A stretch of 22,664 nt of DNA from Thermus_A sp040290245 (lineage in GTDB: Bacteria; Deinococcota; Deinococci; Deinococcales; Thermaceae), in NCBI RefSeq assembly GCF_040290245.1, contig NZ_PSMQ01000026.1:1-22664 (forward strand). Direction: 5' to 3'. This document shows positions 13,503-20,552 of the stretch, piece by piece. The notes beneath the pieces are model-generated. The model ran no database searches. It was not told the DNA's origin and saw only the letters and a program-made list of their open reading frames with translations. Positions within the stretch are counted from its first letter, which is position 1; every line of letters begins with the position of its first letter. Made by a program: the position numbers and the translations under genes.

Positions 13503-14308
13503 TCCCGATCACCTTGGCGGCGCTCCTTTGGGGGCTTGGCGGGGCTTTGGCGGGCCGGTTCATGCGCACCATCCCCCCGGAACTCCTTATCCCCTTGCGG
13601 TTCCTTTTGAGCTTCCTCCTCCTCCTGCCCCTTCTCCTGCACCACCCCCCTCGAGGAGAGGGCGGCCGTCTTCTCCGGGTGGGTCTGGCCCTTTCCGGGG
13701 CCCAGGCCTTCTACTACCTGGCCATCCACCTCACCACGGTGGCCACGGGCATCTTCCTCCAGTACCTGGCCCCTTTATTCCTCACCCTCTACGCCCTTTC
13801 ACAGGGGGAAAAACTGCCCCCCCGGGCGCTTTGGGGCGTGGGGTTTGCCCTCCTCGGGGCCTACCTTCTGGTGGTGGGGCCACAGGGGCTTGTGGGTACC
13901 CCCCTGGGCGCCGTCTTCGGACTCCTTTCCGCGGTGAGTTTCGCCGCCTACGCCGCCTTTTCCTTTGGCCTGAGGACGCCTCCTTTGGTCAGCCTGGGGG
14001 TGGCCACGGGGGTGGGAAGCCTTCTCAGCCTGCCCGTTCTCCTAGGACACCTCGAGGCCCTCTTCCAGCTCTCCCCCACGGACTGGCTCAGCCTTCTCTA
14101 CCTCGTCACCCTGGGCACGGTGGTGCCCTTCGGCCTCTTCCTCCTGGGGGTGCGCACCGTCCCCCCCCGCATCGCCACCCTGGTGGCGATGCTCGAGCCC
14201 CTTTCCGGAGCGGTCTTCGCCCTTCCCATCGCTCACGAACCCCTCCGGAAGGAAGCCCTTCTGGGCGGGGCGCTGGTCCTCTTTGGGGTATACCTGAACC
14301 GGAGGTAG
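13499..14308 (+). CDS. EamA/DMT superfamily permease (second of two)
   Basis: This 269-residue ten-helix permease has two EamA repeats, for example GLGGALAGRFMRTIPPELL with PLRFLLSFLLLLP at the N-terminus, and LVTLGTVVPFGLFLLGVRTVPP followed by ATLVAMLEPLSGAVFALPIAHE in the second repeat. It is clearly diverged from its upstream neighbour, so the pair is not a recent duplication. The ATG overlaps the previous stop as ATGA, so the two are translationally coupled. The terminal codons contain GGAGG, the SD of the following MFS gene. Substrate unknown. Confidence 0.88.
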   Translation: MIPITLAALLWGLGGALAGRFMRTIPPELLIPLRFLLSFLLLLPLLLHHPPRGEGGRLLRVGLALSGAQAFYYLAIHLTTVATGIFLQYLAPLFLTLYALSQGEKLPPRALWGVGFALLGAYLLVVGPQGLVGTPLGAVFGLLSAVSFAAYAAFSFGLRTPPLVSLGVATGVGSLLSLPVLLGHLEALFQLSPTDWLSLLYLVTLGTVVPFGLFLLGVRTVPPRIATLVAMLEPLSGAVFALPIAHEPLRKEALLGGALVLFGVYLNRR

Positions 14309-14310
14309 GC

Positions 14311-15450
14311 ATGGCGGCACGGGTCTTTTGCCTCTTTACCCTGGGGTACTTCCTCTCCTACTTCTTCCGATCGGCGAACGCGGTCCTTTCCAAGGACCTC
14401 TCCTTCGATCTGGGCCTGAGCCCGGCTCAGCTGGGCTTCATGACCAGCCTCTTTTATCTGGCCTTTGCCCTGACCCAACTCCCTTTGGGGGGGCTTCTGG
14501 ACCGGCTGGGCCCCCGGAGAGTCACGCCGGCCTTCCTCTCGGTGGCCGCTTTGGGGAGTCTGGTCTTCGGCCTCGCCCCAAGCTTCACCGCGCTTGCCCT
14601 AGGCCGGGCCCTGATCGGTGTGGGAATGGCCTCGGCCCTTATGGGGTCCATGAAGGCCTTCAGCCTATGGTTCCCCAAAACCTACGCCACGATGAGCACC
14701 CTCCTGGTGGGCTTAGGGGCCACGGGAGGGCTTATGGCCGCCACGCCTCTGGCCCTCCTCAAGGAGAGCCTGGGCTGGCGGGGCGTCTTCCTTTTGGCCG
14801 CGCTGATCGTCCTCCTGGTGGCCCTGGCCATCTATCTAGGGGTGCGGGACGCCCCTTTGGGGGTAGGCCTACCCCAGGCCAAAGAGGAGGGGGGCTCGGT
14901 CTGGAAAAACCCCCTCCTCCTCCGGGTGGGAGCCCTGGCCTTCGCCTTCGCTGGAGGGTTTTTAAGCCTCCAGACCCTATGGGCCGGGGCTTACCTCTAC
15001 GCTCTGGGCTTTGACGCGGTCCGGGTGGGCAACTTCCTGTTTCTTTACAGTTCTTCCGCCGTCTTGGGCTTTCTCGTCTCCGGTTACCTGGCGGACCGGT
15101 TCGGCACCGCCAGGGTCCTCCTCCTCTCAGGGGGCCTCTTCGCCTTTGGCCTCCTTCTCCTTTTGTTGAGGGTTCTGGGGCCCGCCTACCTGCTGATGGG
15201 CTTTTTCGGGGCCTTTAACATCCTCACCCTGACCCAGGCGCGGAGCCTGGTCCCCCCTCACCTGATGGGCCGGGCCACCACCTTGGTCAACCTTATGGGC
15301 ATCGGGGGCACCTTCCTCCTCCAGTGGGGGGTGGGGCTGGTGGTGGGCAGCCTGGGGTATGTGGCCTCTTTCCTGGGGCTTTTAGTCCTCCAAGCCCTGG
15401 CCCTTTTCCTCTACCTCCCCCTCCTGAGGAATCCTAGCCAACCGACCTGA
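14311..15450 (+). CDS. MFS transporter
   Basis: This 379-residue major facilitator superfamily permease has about 12 hydrophobic helices. The loop 2-3 signature motif A is present as GGLLDRLGPRRV, and the pseudo-repeat in the C-terminal half reads SGYLADRFGTARVLL. A glycine-rich helix, LLVGLGATGGLMAATPLALL, lies in the middle. ATG 14311 is 2 nt after the second DMT stop, with GGAGG at 14301-14305 as SD. The open frame extends far upstream over the DMT gene and is spurious there. The three permeases form one transcription unit; the substrates are unknown. Confidence 0.9.
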   Translation: MAARVFCLFTLGYFLSYFFRSANAVLSKDLSFDLGLSPAQLGFMTSLFYLAFALTQLPLGGLLDRLGPRRVTPAFLSVAALGSLVFGLAPSFTALALGRALIGVGMASALMGSMKAFSLWFPKTYATMSTLLVGLGATGGLMAATPLALLKESLGWRGVFLLAALIVLLVALAIYLGVRDAPLGVGLPQAKEEGGSVWKNPLLLRVGALAFAFAGGFLSLQTLWAGAYLYALGFDAVRVGNFLFLYSSSAVLGFLVSGYLADRFGTARVLLLSGGLFAFGLLLLLLRVLGPAYLLMGFFGAFNILTLTQARSLVPPHLMGRATTLVNLMGIGGTFLLQWGVGLVVGSLGYVASFLGLLVLQALALFLYLPLLRNPSQPT

Positions 15451-15473
15451 CCTTCTCCTGACAGGGCCCGACC

Positions 15474-15479
15474 TAAACT
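15474..15479 (+). promoter_or_regulatory. -10 box (TAAACT) of leaderless phoB-like gene
   Basis: TAAACT is followed by AAAGGC (6 nt) and GTG at 15486, where the response-regulator reading frame begins. The short AAAGG is inside the spacer and would not be in a leaderless transcript. No clear -35 hexamer is visible. Confidence 0.6.
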
Positions 15480-15485
15480 AAAGGC

Positions 15486-16168
15486 GTGGCCACGGTGCTT
15501 TTGGTGGAGGACGAGGCCGCAGTCCGCCTGGGGCTGAGGCTGGCCCTGGAAAAAGCCGGGCACCAGGTTCTCGAGGCGGAAAGCGCCCGCGCCGCCTGGC
15601 CGCTTCTGAAGGCCGCGGAGGTGGTGGTCCTGGACTGGCGCCTGCCCGATGAGCCGGGGGTGAGCCTTTTGGACAGGATGCGGGAAAAGGGCCTCGAGAC
15701 CCCCGTCCTCATGCTCACCGCAAGGGGGGAGCCCAAGGACAAGGTGGAAGGGCTCAGGCGGGGGGCGGACGATTATCTGACTAAACCCTTTCTGATGGAG
15801 GAGCTCCTCGCCCGCCTCGAGGCCCTTCTTCGCCGGGCCAGGCCCAGGCGGGTGATCCANNNNNNNNNNNNNNNNNNNNNNNNNNNNNNNNNNNGGATCT
15901 GGACCGGCTAGAGGTCCATCTGGAAGGGCGGACCATCCCCCTCACCCGCCGGGAGTTTGAGCTTCTGGCCTTTTTGGCCCGAAGACCGGGGCGGGTCTAC
16001 ACCCGGGAGGAGCTTCTGGAGGCCGTCTGGGGAGAGTACCTGGGCACCCCTAGGACCGTGGATCAGCACATCCTCCAGCTCCGGGAAAAGCTGGGGGAGG
16101 ACCCGAGGTCGCCCCGGTTCTTGGAGACCGTCCGGGGGGTGGGGTACCGGTTCCGGGAGGAGGGGTGA
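15486..16168 (+). CDS. phoB: OmpR/PhoB-family response regulator, interrupted by an assembly gap
   Basis: The receiver domain (residues 1-120) starts ATVLLVEDEAAVRLGLRLAL, with the acidic pair Glu8-Asp9, phosphoacceptor Asp50 in VVLDWRLPDEPG, Thr78 and Lys100 in DDYLTKPF. After the gap the winged-helix DNA-binding domain resumes at DLDRLEVHLEGRTIPL and continues TRREFELLAFLARRPGRVYTREELLEAVWG to VRGVGYRF. With 35 N as written, the two halves are in different frames, and a gap of a multiple of three (36 is nearest) restores one protein of about 228 residues. The neighbours phoR and phoU suggest it is the phosphate regulator PhoB, an inference. The stop overlaps the phoR GTG as GTGA. Confidence 0.85.
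15860..15894. other. assembly gap (35 N)
   Basis: Thirty-five unknown bases fall in the linker between the receiver and DNA-binding domains of the response regulator. The coding frame shifts across the gap as written, so the N count is an estimate or a base is missing nearby. Confidence 0.99.
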
Positions 16169-17058
16169 AGCACTGGGAGGAGGCCCGGGAGGGGATCGTG
16201 GTCCACGAGGACCGGAGGGTGGTCTATCTGAACCCCAAGGCGGCGGAGCTTCTAGGGGTGGAGCGGGACAAGGTCCTGGGAAAACCCCTCCTTTTGGCCC
16301 TCAGGGACCACCGCCTCGAGGCCTTGGCCCTCTTTGGGGGGGAGCGGGTGTTTCAGGTCCGAGGCCGCTGGCTTTCGGCAAAGGCCGTTCCGGGGGCGCT
16401 CTACCTTTTGGATGAGACGGAGGGGCGGGCGAGGCGGCTGGACCTGGAGGAAGCGGCCCAGGTCCTGGCCCACGAGTTCAGGACCCCCTTGGCGGGGATC
16501 CTCTCCCTTCTGGAGGCCCTCTCCCCCAAAACTTCAGAGGAGGAGGCCGTCTTGGCCCATCTGAAGGCGGAGGCCCTTCGGCTTGCCCGTCTGGTGGAGG
16601 GCCTTTCCTCGGAGGGCTTCCGGACGGCCCGGGTCTTTGACCTAAAGGAGCTCTGGCCCCGGCTAAAGGCGCTTTTAAAGGAGAGGCTAGAGGGCCGTGA
16701 GGTTCTCTACGCGGCCAAAGGAGAGGTCAAGGCCGACCCGGACGCGGTCTTCCAGGCCTTGCTCAACCTTTTGGACAACGCCTTGAAGTACGGCAAAGAC
16801 CCCATCCGGGTGGTGAGCTTCCTGGGAGAAGGCCGGCTCCACCTCGAGGTCCGCGACCAAGGACCCCCGCTGGAGGCCTATGAGCCCCTTTTCCTCCCGG
16901 GCCACCGGGGGTTCCAAGGGGGGCTGGGCCGGGGGCTCGGGCTTTACCTGGTGAGAAGGTTGAGCGGGAACTGGGGCGGGGGAGCGTACGCCCTGAGACG
17001 GGAAGGGGAAAACGCCTTTGGGGTCTACTTTCCTCTAGACTGGGAAAAGGAGGCTTAA
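16165..17058 (+). CDS. phoR: soluble PAS-containing sensor histidine kinase (PhoR-like)
   Basis: This 297-residue kinase has no membrane segment. Residues about 5-85 form a PAS-like domain (EGIVVHEDRRVVYLNPKAAELLG). The dimerisation/phosphoacceptor domain carries LAHEFRTPLAG with His103. The ATPase domain has the N box NLLDNALKYG (Asn205), the G1 box VRDQGPP and the glycine-rich GLGRGLGLYLV. It starts at a GTG that overlaps the response-regulator stop (GTGA), so the two are coupled. Position next to phoU points to phosphate signalling. E. coli PhoR is membrane anchored, while this one must sense through a cytoplasmic partner. Confidence 0.88.
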   Translation: MKHWEEAREGIVVHEDRRVVYLNPKAAELLGVERDKVLGKPLLLALRDHRLEALALFGGERVFQVRGRWLSAKAVPGALYLLDETEGRARRLDLEEAAQVLAHEFRTPLAGILSLLEALSPKTSEEEAVLAHLKAEALRLARLVEGLSSEGFRTARVFDLKELWPRLKALLKERLEGREVLYAAKGEVKADPDAVFQALLNLLDNALKYGKDPIRVVSFLGEGRLHLEVRDQGPPLEAYEPLFLPGHRGFQGGLGRGLGLYLVRRLSGNWGGGAYALRREGENAFGVYFPLDWEKEA

Positions 17059-17059
17059 G

Positions 17060-17722
17060 ATGCGGGAAATCCTGGACAAGGAATTAAACGCCCTGGTGGA
17101 AGAGGCCTTGCGGATGCTCTCCTTGGTGCGCGAGATGACCCAGGAGGCCACGGAGGCCTTGGTGGAAGGAAACGCGGAGAAGGCCCGGGGCGTGATTCTG
17201 AAGGACAAGGAGGTGGACGCCCTGGAGCTCAAGGTCGAGAACCAGGCCATCGCCCTCATCGCCCGGCACCAGCCGGTGGCCTCGGATCTGCGGCTCGTCT
17301 TCACCGTCATCAAGGCCCTGACCGACCTCGAGCGGGCGGGGGATTACGCCATGCACGTGGCGGAAGATGCCCTTCTTCTAGCCCAAGAGCCCCCTTTGAA
17401 GCGGTACGTCACCCTCCCCCAGATGGGCAAGCGCCTTTTGGAGATGATGGACCTCTTGGCCAAGGCGGTGGCGGAGCGGAACGCCGCTTTGGCGCGGGAG
17501 GTCCTGAGCATGGACGACCAGGTGGACGGGCTTTACGAGGAGGTCACCCGGGAGCTCCTCACCTACATGATGGAGGACCCCCGGACCATCTCCAAGGCCC
17601 TCACCCTGATGCGGGTGGCCCGGAGCTACGAGCGGCTCGGGGACCACCTGGAAAACGTGGCCGAACGGGTCATCTACTGGCTGACCGGGGAGATGGAGAA
17701 AAAGCCCGAGGACGTGTACTGA
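17060..17722 (+). CDS. phoU: phosphate signalling protein PhoU
   Basis: PhoU links the Pst phosphate transporter to PhoR and restrains the response when phosphate is ample. The 220-residue protein is all-helical and made of two PhoU repeats. Each has the metal-site type motif: E/DxxxDxxE-like helices with DLRLVFTVIKALTDLERAGDYA in the first half, and TLMRVARSYERLGDHLENVAERV in the second. ATG 17060 follows phoR by one base, with AAAGGAGG (17045-17052) as a strong SD inside the phoR end. No pst transporter genes are adjacent. Confidence 0.95.
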   Translation: MREILDKELNALVEEALRMLSLVREMTQEATEALVEGNAEKARGVILKDKEVDALELKVENQAIALIARHQPVASDLRLVFTVIKALTDLERAGDYAMHVAEDALLLAQEPPLKRYVTLPQMGKRLLEMMDLLAKAVAERNAALAREVLSMDDQVDGLYEEVTRELLTYMMEDPRTISKALTLMRVARSYERLGDHLENVAERVIYWLTGEMEKKPEDVY

Positions 17723-17740
17723 GCCCCCGGGCCTCTCCGT

Positions 17741-17758
17741 TAAACCCCCAAAAGGGGG
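17741..17758 (-). terminator. probable terminator of prfB
   Basis: On the minus strand CCCCC-TTTT-GGGGG (17758-17745) is followed by TTTAA. It lies 30 nt past the prfB stop. On the plus strand it is preceded by TTAAA and followed by GCCCC, so it suits prfB better than the convergent phoU. Confidence 0.5.
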
Positions 17759-17787
17759 CCCCAGGGGTGGGGAAGGAAAGCCGCCCC

Positions 17788-18913
17788 TCACTCCTCGGCC
17801 AGAGCCTCCTCCACCCGTTCGCTAGGCGAAGCCTCCGCAGCCTGGCGGCGGCCCGCCTTCCACTCGAGGCCCGCCCAGATGAAGTCCAAGAGGTCCCCGT
17901 CCAAAACGTTCTGAGGGTCAAAGCGCATCAGGCCCGTCCGGTGGTCCTTCACGTACTGCTTGTCCAGAACGTAACTCCGGATCTGGCTCCCCCACTCGAT
18001 GGGCCGGACCTCGCCCTTGAGCTTCCTGAGCTCCTCCTGCTTCTTCCTCCACTCCAGCTCAAAAAGGCGTGATTTCAGAACTTTAAGGGCCAGCTCCTTG
18101 TTCTTGATCTGGCTTCTCGTGGTCTGGCAGGTGACCGTGATCCCCGTGGGGAGGTGGACGATGCGCACCGCGCTGTCCGTGGTGTTCACCCCCTGGCCCC
18201 CATGCCCCTGGGCGCGGAAGACGTCTACCCGCAGATCCTCGGGCCGGATGACCACCTCCACGGTATCGTCCACCTCGGGCATGACCTCCACCCCCGCGAA
18301 GGAGGTGTGGCGGCGGCCCGAGGCGTCAAACGGGGAGGGGCGGACCAGGCGGTGCACCCCGGCCTCGGGGGAGAGAAGGCCGTAGGCGTTCTCCCCCCGG
18401 ACGAGGATCTGGGCGTAGTCGATCCCCGCCTCCGGCCCCGGGGTGATGTCCACCACCTCCACCGAAAAGCCCTGCCGCTCGGCGAAGCGGGTGTACATCC
18501 TGAGGAGCATCTCCGCCCAGTCGCAGGCCTCCGTACCCCCCGCTCCAGGCTGAATGGTCAGGATGGCGTTCTTCTCCGCGTGGGGAAAGGAGAGGAGGGT
18601 GGCGTGGTAAAGCTCGTCTAGTCTTTTCGCCGCTTCCTCGAGCTCCGGCCCCAGGGCCTCCCGATCCTCAAGGGGAAGCTCCGCGTAGAGTTCCACCAGG
18701 CCTTGGAGGTCGGACTCGAGGCTCCGGTAGGCCTCCACCGCCTTCCTCAGCCGGGCCGCCTCCTGGGTCACCCTGCGCGCCTCCTCCGGCTGGGTCCAAA
18801 GGGTGGGGTCCTGGAGTTTGGCGTCCAGCTCTCTCAGCCTAGTTTCTTTTCCTGGGATGTCAAAGATACCCCCTAAGGGCTTCTAATCTGTCCTGCAGGG
18901 CCTTTACGTCCAT
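17788..18913 (-). CDS. prfB: peptide chain release factor 2, with programmed +1 frameshift
   Basis: RF2 terminates translation at UGA and UAA. The reading is in two parts: ATG 18913 to codon 17 (CTT at 18865-18863), then a +1 shift over the T of an in-frame TGA, resuming with GAC at 18861 and running to 17788, for 374 residues in all. The first part reads MDVKALQDRLEALRGYL and the second begins DIPGKETRLRELDAKL, matching the Thermus RF2 N-terminus. The stop-codon-reading SPF tripeptide is in RPSPFDASGRRHTSF, and the peptidyl-hydrolysis GGQ is at residues 238-240 in GHGGQGVN. Naive annotation starting at GTG 18771 would lose the first 47 residues. It has a strong promoter. Confidence 0.96.
18859..18874 (-). 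promoter_or_regulatory. programmed +1 frameshift site of prfB
   Basis: The minus strand reads AGGGGGTATCTTTGAC: internal SD-like AGGGGG, 3 nt spacing, slippery CTT, in-frame stop TGA and a following C. It is the same arrangement, base for base over this core as I recall it, as the E. coli prfB site. Low RF2 slows termination at TGA and favours the shift, giving autoregulation. Confidence 0.95.
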
Positions 18914-18922
18914 ACCTTTACC

Positions 18923-18951
18923 AGTATACCTCGGGCCCCGGACCCTGCCAA
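18923..18951 (-). promoter_or_regulatory. prfB promoter
   Basis: On the minus strand TTGGCA (18951-18946) and TATACT (18928-18923) are separated by exactly 17 nt, each five of six to consensus. The ATG lies 9 nt after the -10, so the leader would be only about 2 nt. Confidence 0.8.
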
Positions 18952-18956
18952 GCGAC

Positions 18957-19415
18957 TTGATCACAACGGATAGGAGCCTAAACCAGTGGGCCGACGCCCT
19001 AAAAGCCAAGTACCCCACGGGCCTGGCCGGGCCCCGGGAGGCCCTGTCCACGGCCCTGGAACAGGAGGGCCTCCCCTTAAAGGAAGCGAAAAGGGTGGCG
19101 GAGGCGTTGGAAAAGGAGGGGTATGCCCACCACCTGCCGGGGGGAAACCCCCGCTGGTTCCTAAGCCGTGTCCCCTTGGACCTCAAGGGGCTCCTCAAAA
19201 GCCTAAAGGAGGAGTTCCAGGCCTTTGTAGGGCCTAAGGAGGCCCGGGAGGAGGCCCTCCTTTTTATCGTCGAAAAGCTTGCCGTGGACAAACGCGTGGC
19301 CGAGGAGATCCTTACCGCCCTCGAGGCGGCCGGGTACGCCGCCTTGGCCTACGACCCGCACAAGGAGCGGGAGCGGTTCTTCTTCCGTTTCCCCGAGACC
19401 CTGCGCATCCTGTGA
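18957..19415 (+). CDS. uncharacterised protein with two similar helical/wing-like repeats
   Basis: I do not recognise this 152-residue protein. It is rich in Lys, Glu and Ala with no signal or membrane segment. It appears internally duplicated: a segment around residues 38-72 (EAKRVAEALEKEGYAHHL then NPRWFLSRVP) resembles one around residues 110-148 (VAEEILTALEAAGYAAL then ERFFFRFPE). Each looks like two helices plus a beta hairpin, as in winged-helix folds. That suggests, without proving, nucleic-acid or protein binding. The start is TTG 18957 and has no SD; no other in-frame start precedes conserved-looking sequence. It is divergent from prfB, whose promoter region lies just upstream, with TATACC (18925-18930) a possible -10 on this strand. 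Confidence 0.6.
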   Translation: MITTDRSLNQWADALKAKYPTGLAGPREALSTALEQEGLPLKEAKRVAEALEKEGYAHHLPGGNPRWFLSRVPLDLKGLLKSLKEEFQAFVGPKEAREEALLFIVEKLAVDKRVAEEILTALEAAGYAALAYDPHKERERFFFRFPETLRIL

Positions 19416-19439
19416 AAAACCCGGGCCCTAAGGCCCGGG
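19415..19439 (-). terminator. rho-independent terminator of rplJ-rplL
   Basis: An 8-bp stem (CCCGGGCC 19420-19427 with GGCCCGGG 19432-19439, loop of four) is followed on the minus strand by TTTTT (19419-19415). It lies about 21 nt after the rplL stop and also abuts the stop of the convergent gene. Confidence 0.9.
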
Positions 19440-19460
19440 GGCACCCCAAGGCGCAGCGCT

Positions 19461-19838
19461 TTACTTCAGCTCCACCACCGCGCCCACGGCCTCAAGCTTT
19501 TTCTTGATCTCCTCGGCCTCCTGCTTGGAGACCCCCTCCTTGACGGGGCCGCCCTTCTCCGCGAGGTCCTTGGCCTCCTTCAGGCCCAAGCCGGTGATGG
19601 CGCGAAGCTCCTTGATGACCTCGAGCTTCTTCGCCCCCGCCTCCTTGAGGATGACGTCAAACTCGGTCTTCTCCTCCACCGGAGCCGCCGCCTGGGCCGC
19701 CGCTGGGGCCGCCGCCACGGCCACGGGCGCCGCCGCGGTCACCCCCCACTCCTCCTTCAGGAGGTCAATCAGCTGCTTGAGCTCCAAAACCGTCGCCTGG
19801 GAAAGCTCCTGCTTGATCCGTTCGATGTCCAGCGCCAT
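19461..19838 (-). CDS. rplL: 50S ribosomal protein L7/L12
   Basis: This 125-residue stalk protein has an N-terminal dimerisation helix pair (1-32, MALDIERIKQELSQATVLELKQL), an Ala/Pro-rich hinge (about 34-56) and a C-terminal factor-binding domain with EFDVILKEAGAKKLEVIKELR and GLGLKEAKDLAEKGGPVKEG. It binds L10 and recruits GTPase translation factors. AGGAGGG overlapping the rplJ stop is the SD, 9 nt between the two genes. Confidence 0.97.
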   Translation of the reverse strand: MALDIERIKQELSQATVLELKQLIDLLKEEWGVTAAAPVAVAAAPAAAQAAAPVEEKTEFDVILKEAGAKKLEVIKELRAITGLGLKEAKDLAEKGGPVKEGVSKQEAEEIKKKLEAVGAVVELK

Positions 19839-19848
19839 CTTCTCCCTC

Positions 19849-20370
19849 CTAAGCCGCCTGCTTTTCCGCGTACGCTTCCAAAACGCCTACCAGTTCCCGG
19901 GCCACACCCCCCAGGACCCCCAAGAGCTCGGCCATGGGGGCCTGCAAAACCCCGACCAGCTCCGCCCGGAGTTCGTCCATGCTGGGCAGCTCGGCCAAGG
20001 CCACCACGTCCTTGGGAGCGAGGACCTGGCCCGAGAGGAGGCCGCCCTTGGCCTCGGGAATCCCCTTGTTGTTCTTCTTGGAGAACTCCACTAGGACCTT
20101 GGCCACCGCCGCCGGATCCTGGAAGAGGACCACCGCGCTTGGCCCTGTAAGACCGTCTAGCTCCGGAAGGCCCAGGGCTTTCAAGGCTAGGGCGATGAGG
20201 GTGTTTTTGGCGACGAAAAGCCGCCCCCCCTTCTCCTTCAGGGCCTGGCGGAGCGCATGGGTCTCCTTTGCGGTGAGCCCCTGGTAGTTCACCAGGAAGA
20301 ACGAGCCGTTCGCCGCCCTCAGGGTCTCCGTAAGAGCGGCCAAGAGCTCCACGTTGCGCTTGCTCGGCAC
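19849..20370 (-). CDS. rplJ: 50S ribosomal protein L10
   Basis: This 173-residue stalk base protein starts MPSKRNVELLAALTETLRAANGSFFLVNYQGLTAKE, with the rRNA-binding FVAKNTLIALAL segment and a long C-terminal helix (about 135-170, ELLGVLGGVARELVGVLEAY) that carries L12 dimers. The start is GTG 20370, with AGGAGGAGG a few bases upstream. It has its own promoter and a 140-nt leader, separating rplJL from rplKA in transcription initiation. In E. coli the L10-L12 complex represses this mRNA by binding its leader. Confidence 0.96.
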   Translation of the reverse strand: MPSKRNVELLAALTETLRAANGSFFLVNYQGLTAKETHALRQALKEKGGRLFVAKNTLIALALKALGLPELDGLTGPSAVVLFQDPAAVAKVLVEFSKKNNKGIPEAKGGLLSGQVLAPKDVVALAELPSMDELRAELVGVLQAPMAELLGVLGGVARELVGVLEAYAEKQAA

Positions 20371-20519
20371 GCCTTCCTCCTCCTGGGGCAGGGGAACCCC
20401 TTTTTTAAACGGGATTTACGAAACGCTCCCCCTCAAGCGCCTCGGCGGGATGTTTAAGGGCCTTAACCCCCCCGCGGTCTTTGGCTGGCGCGGGAACCCC
20501 GCGCCGGGGTGCCAAAGGT
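20371..20519 (-). promoter_or_regulatory. long structured leader of rplJ (candidate L10 autoregulatory site)
   Basis: The predicted 5' end forms a large hairpin. CTTTGGC (20517-20511) pairs with GCCAAAG (20485-20479), and inside it GGCGCGGG (20505-20498) pairs with CCCGCGCC (20494-20487) around a GTT loop, leaving an asymmetric 5/1 internal loop. Further down, TTAAG/CTTAA (about 20466-20454) and GGGG-TT-CCCC (20400-20391) can pair, before AGGAGGAGG and the GTG. The length and position fit r-protein leaders, but binding of L10 is inferred from the family, not seen. Confidence 0.55.
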
Positions 20520-20520
20520 G

Positions 20521-20549
20521 AGTATACCCACCCCCCCCCAAAAGGGCAA
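20521..20549 (-). promoter_or_regulatory. rplJ-rplL promoter
   Basis: On the minus strand TTGCCC (20549-20544) and TATACT (20526-20521) are separated by 17 nt. The spacer is T4 followed by a run of nine G and GTGGG. It lies just past the rplA stop, so read-through from rplKA is also possible. Confidence 0.7.
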
Positions 20550-20552
20550 CCC

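Noticed and set aside
13477..14310. long open frame upstream of the MFS gene
   Set aside because: It is an out-of-frame shadow of the second EamA permease, rich in Pro, Gly and Arg. The MFS protein begins at ATG 14311 with an SD.
15957..16415. open frame MSFWPFWPEDRGG... over the regulator/kinase junction
   Set aside because: It is Gly/Arg/Pro-rich and out of frame with both the winged-helix domain and the PAS domain, which read clearly in their own frames.
20527..20543. C/G homopolymer tract as a recombination or phase-variation tract
   Set aside because: It sits exactly as the 17-nt spacer of the rplJ promoter in a housekeeping operon. Length change would alter promoter spacing, but there is no independent sign of phase variation.
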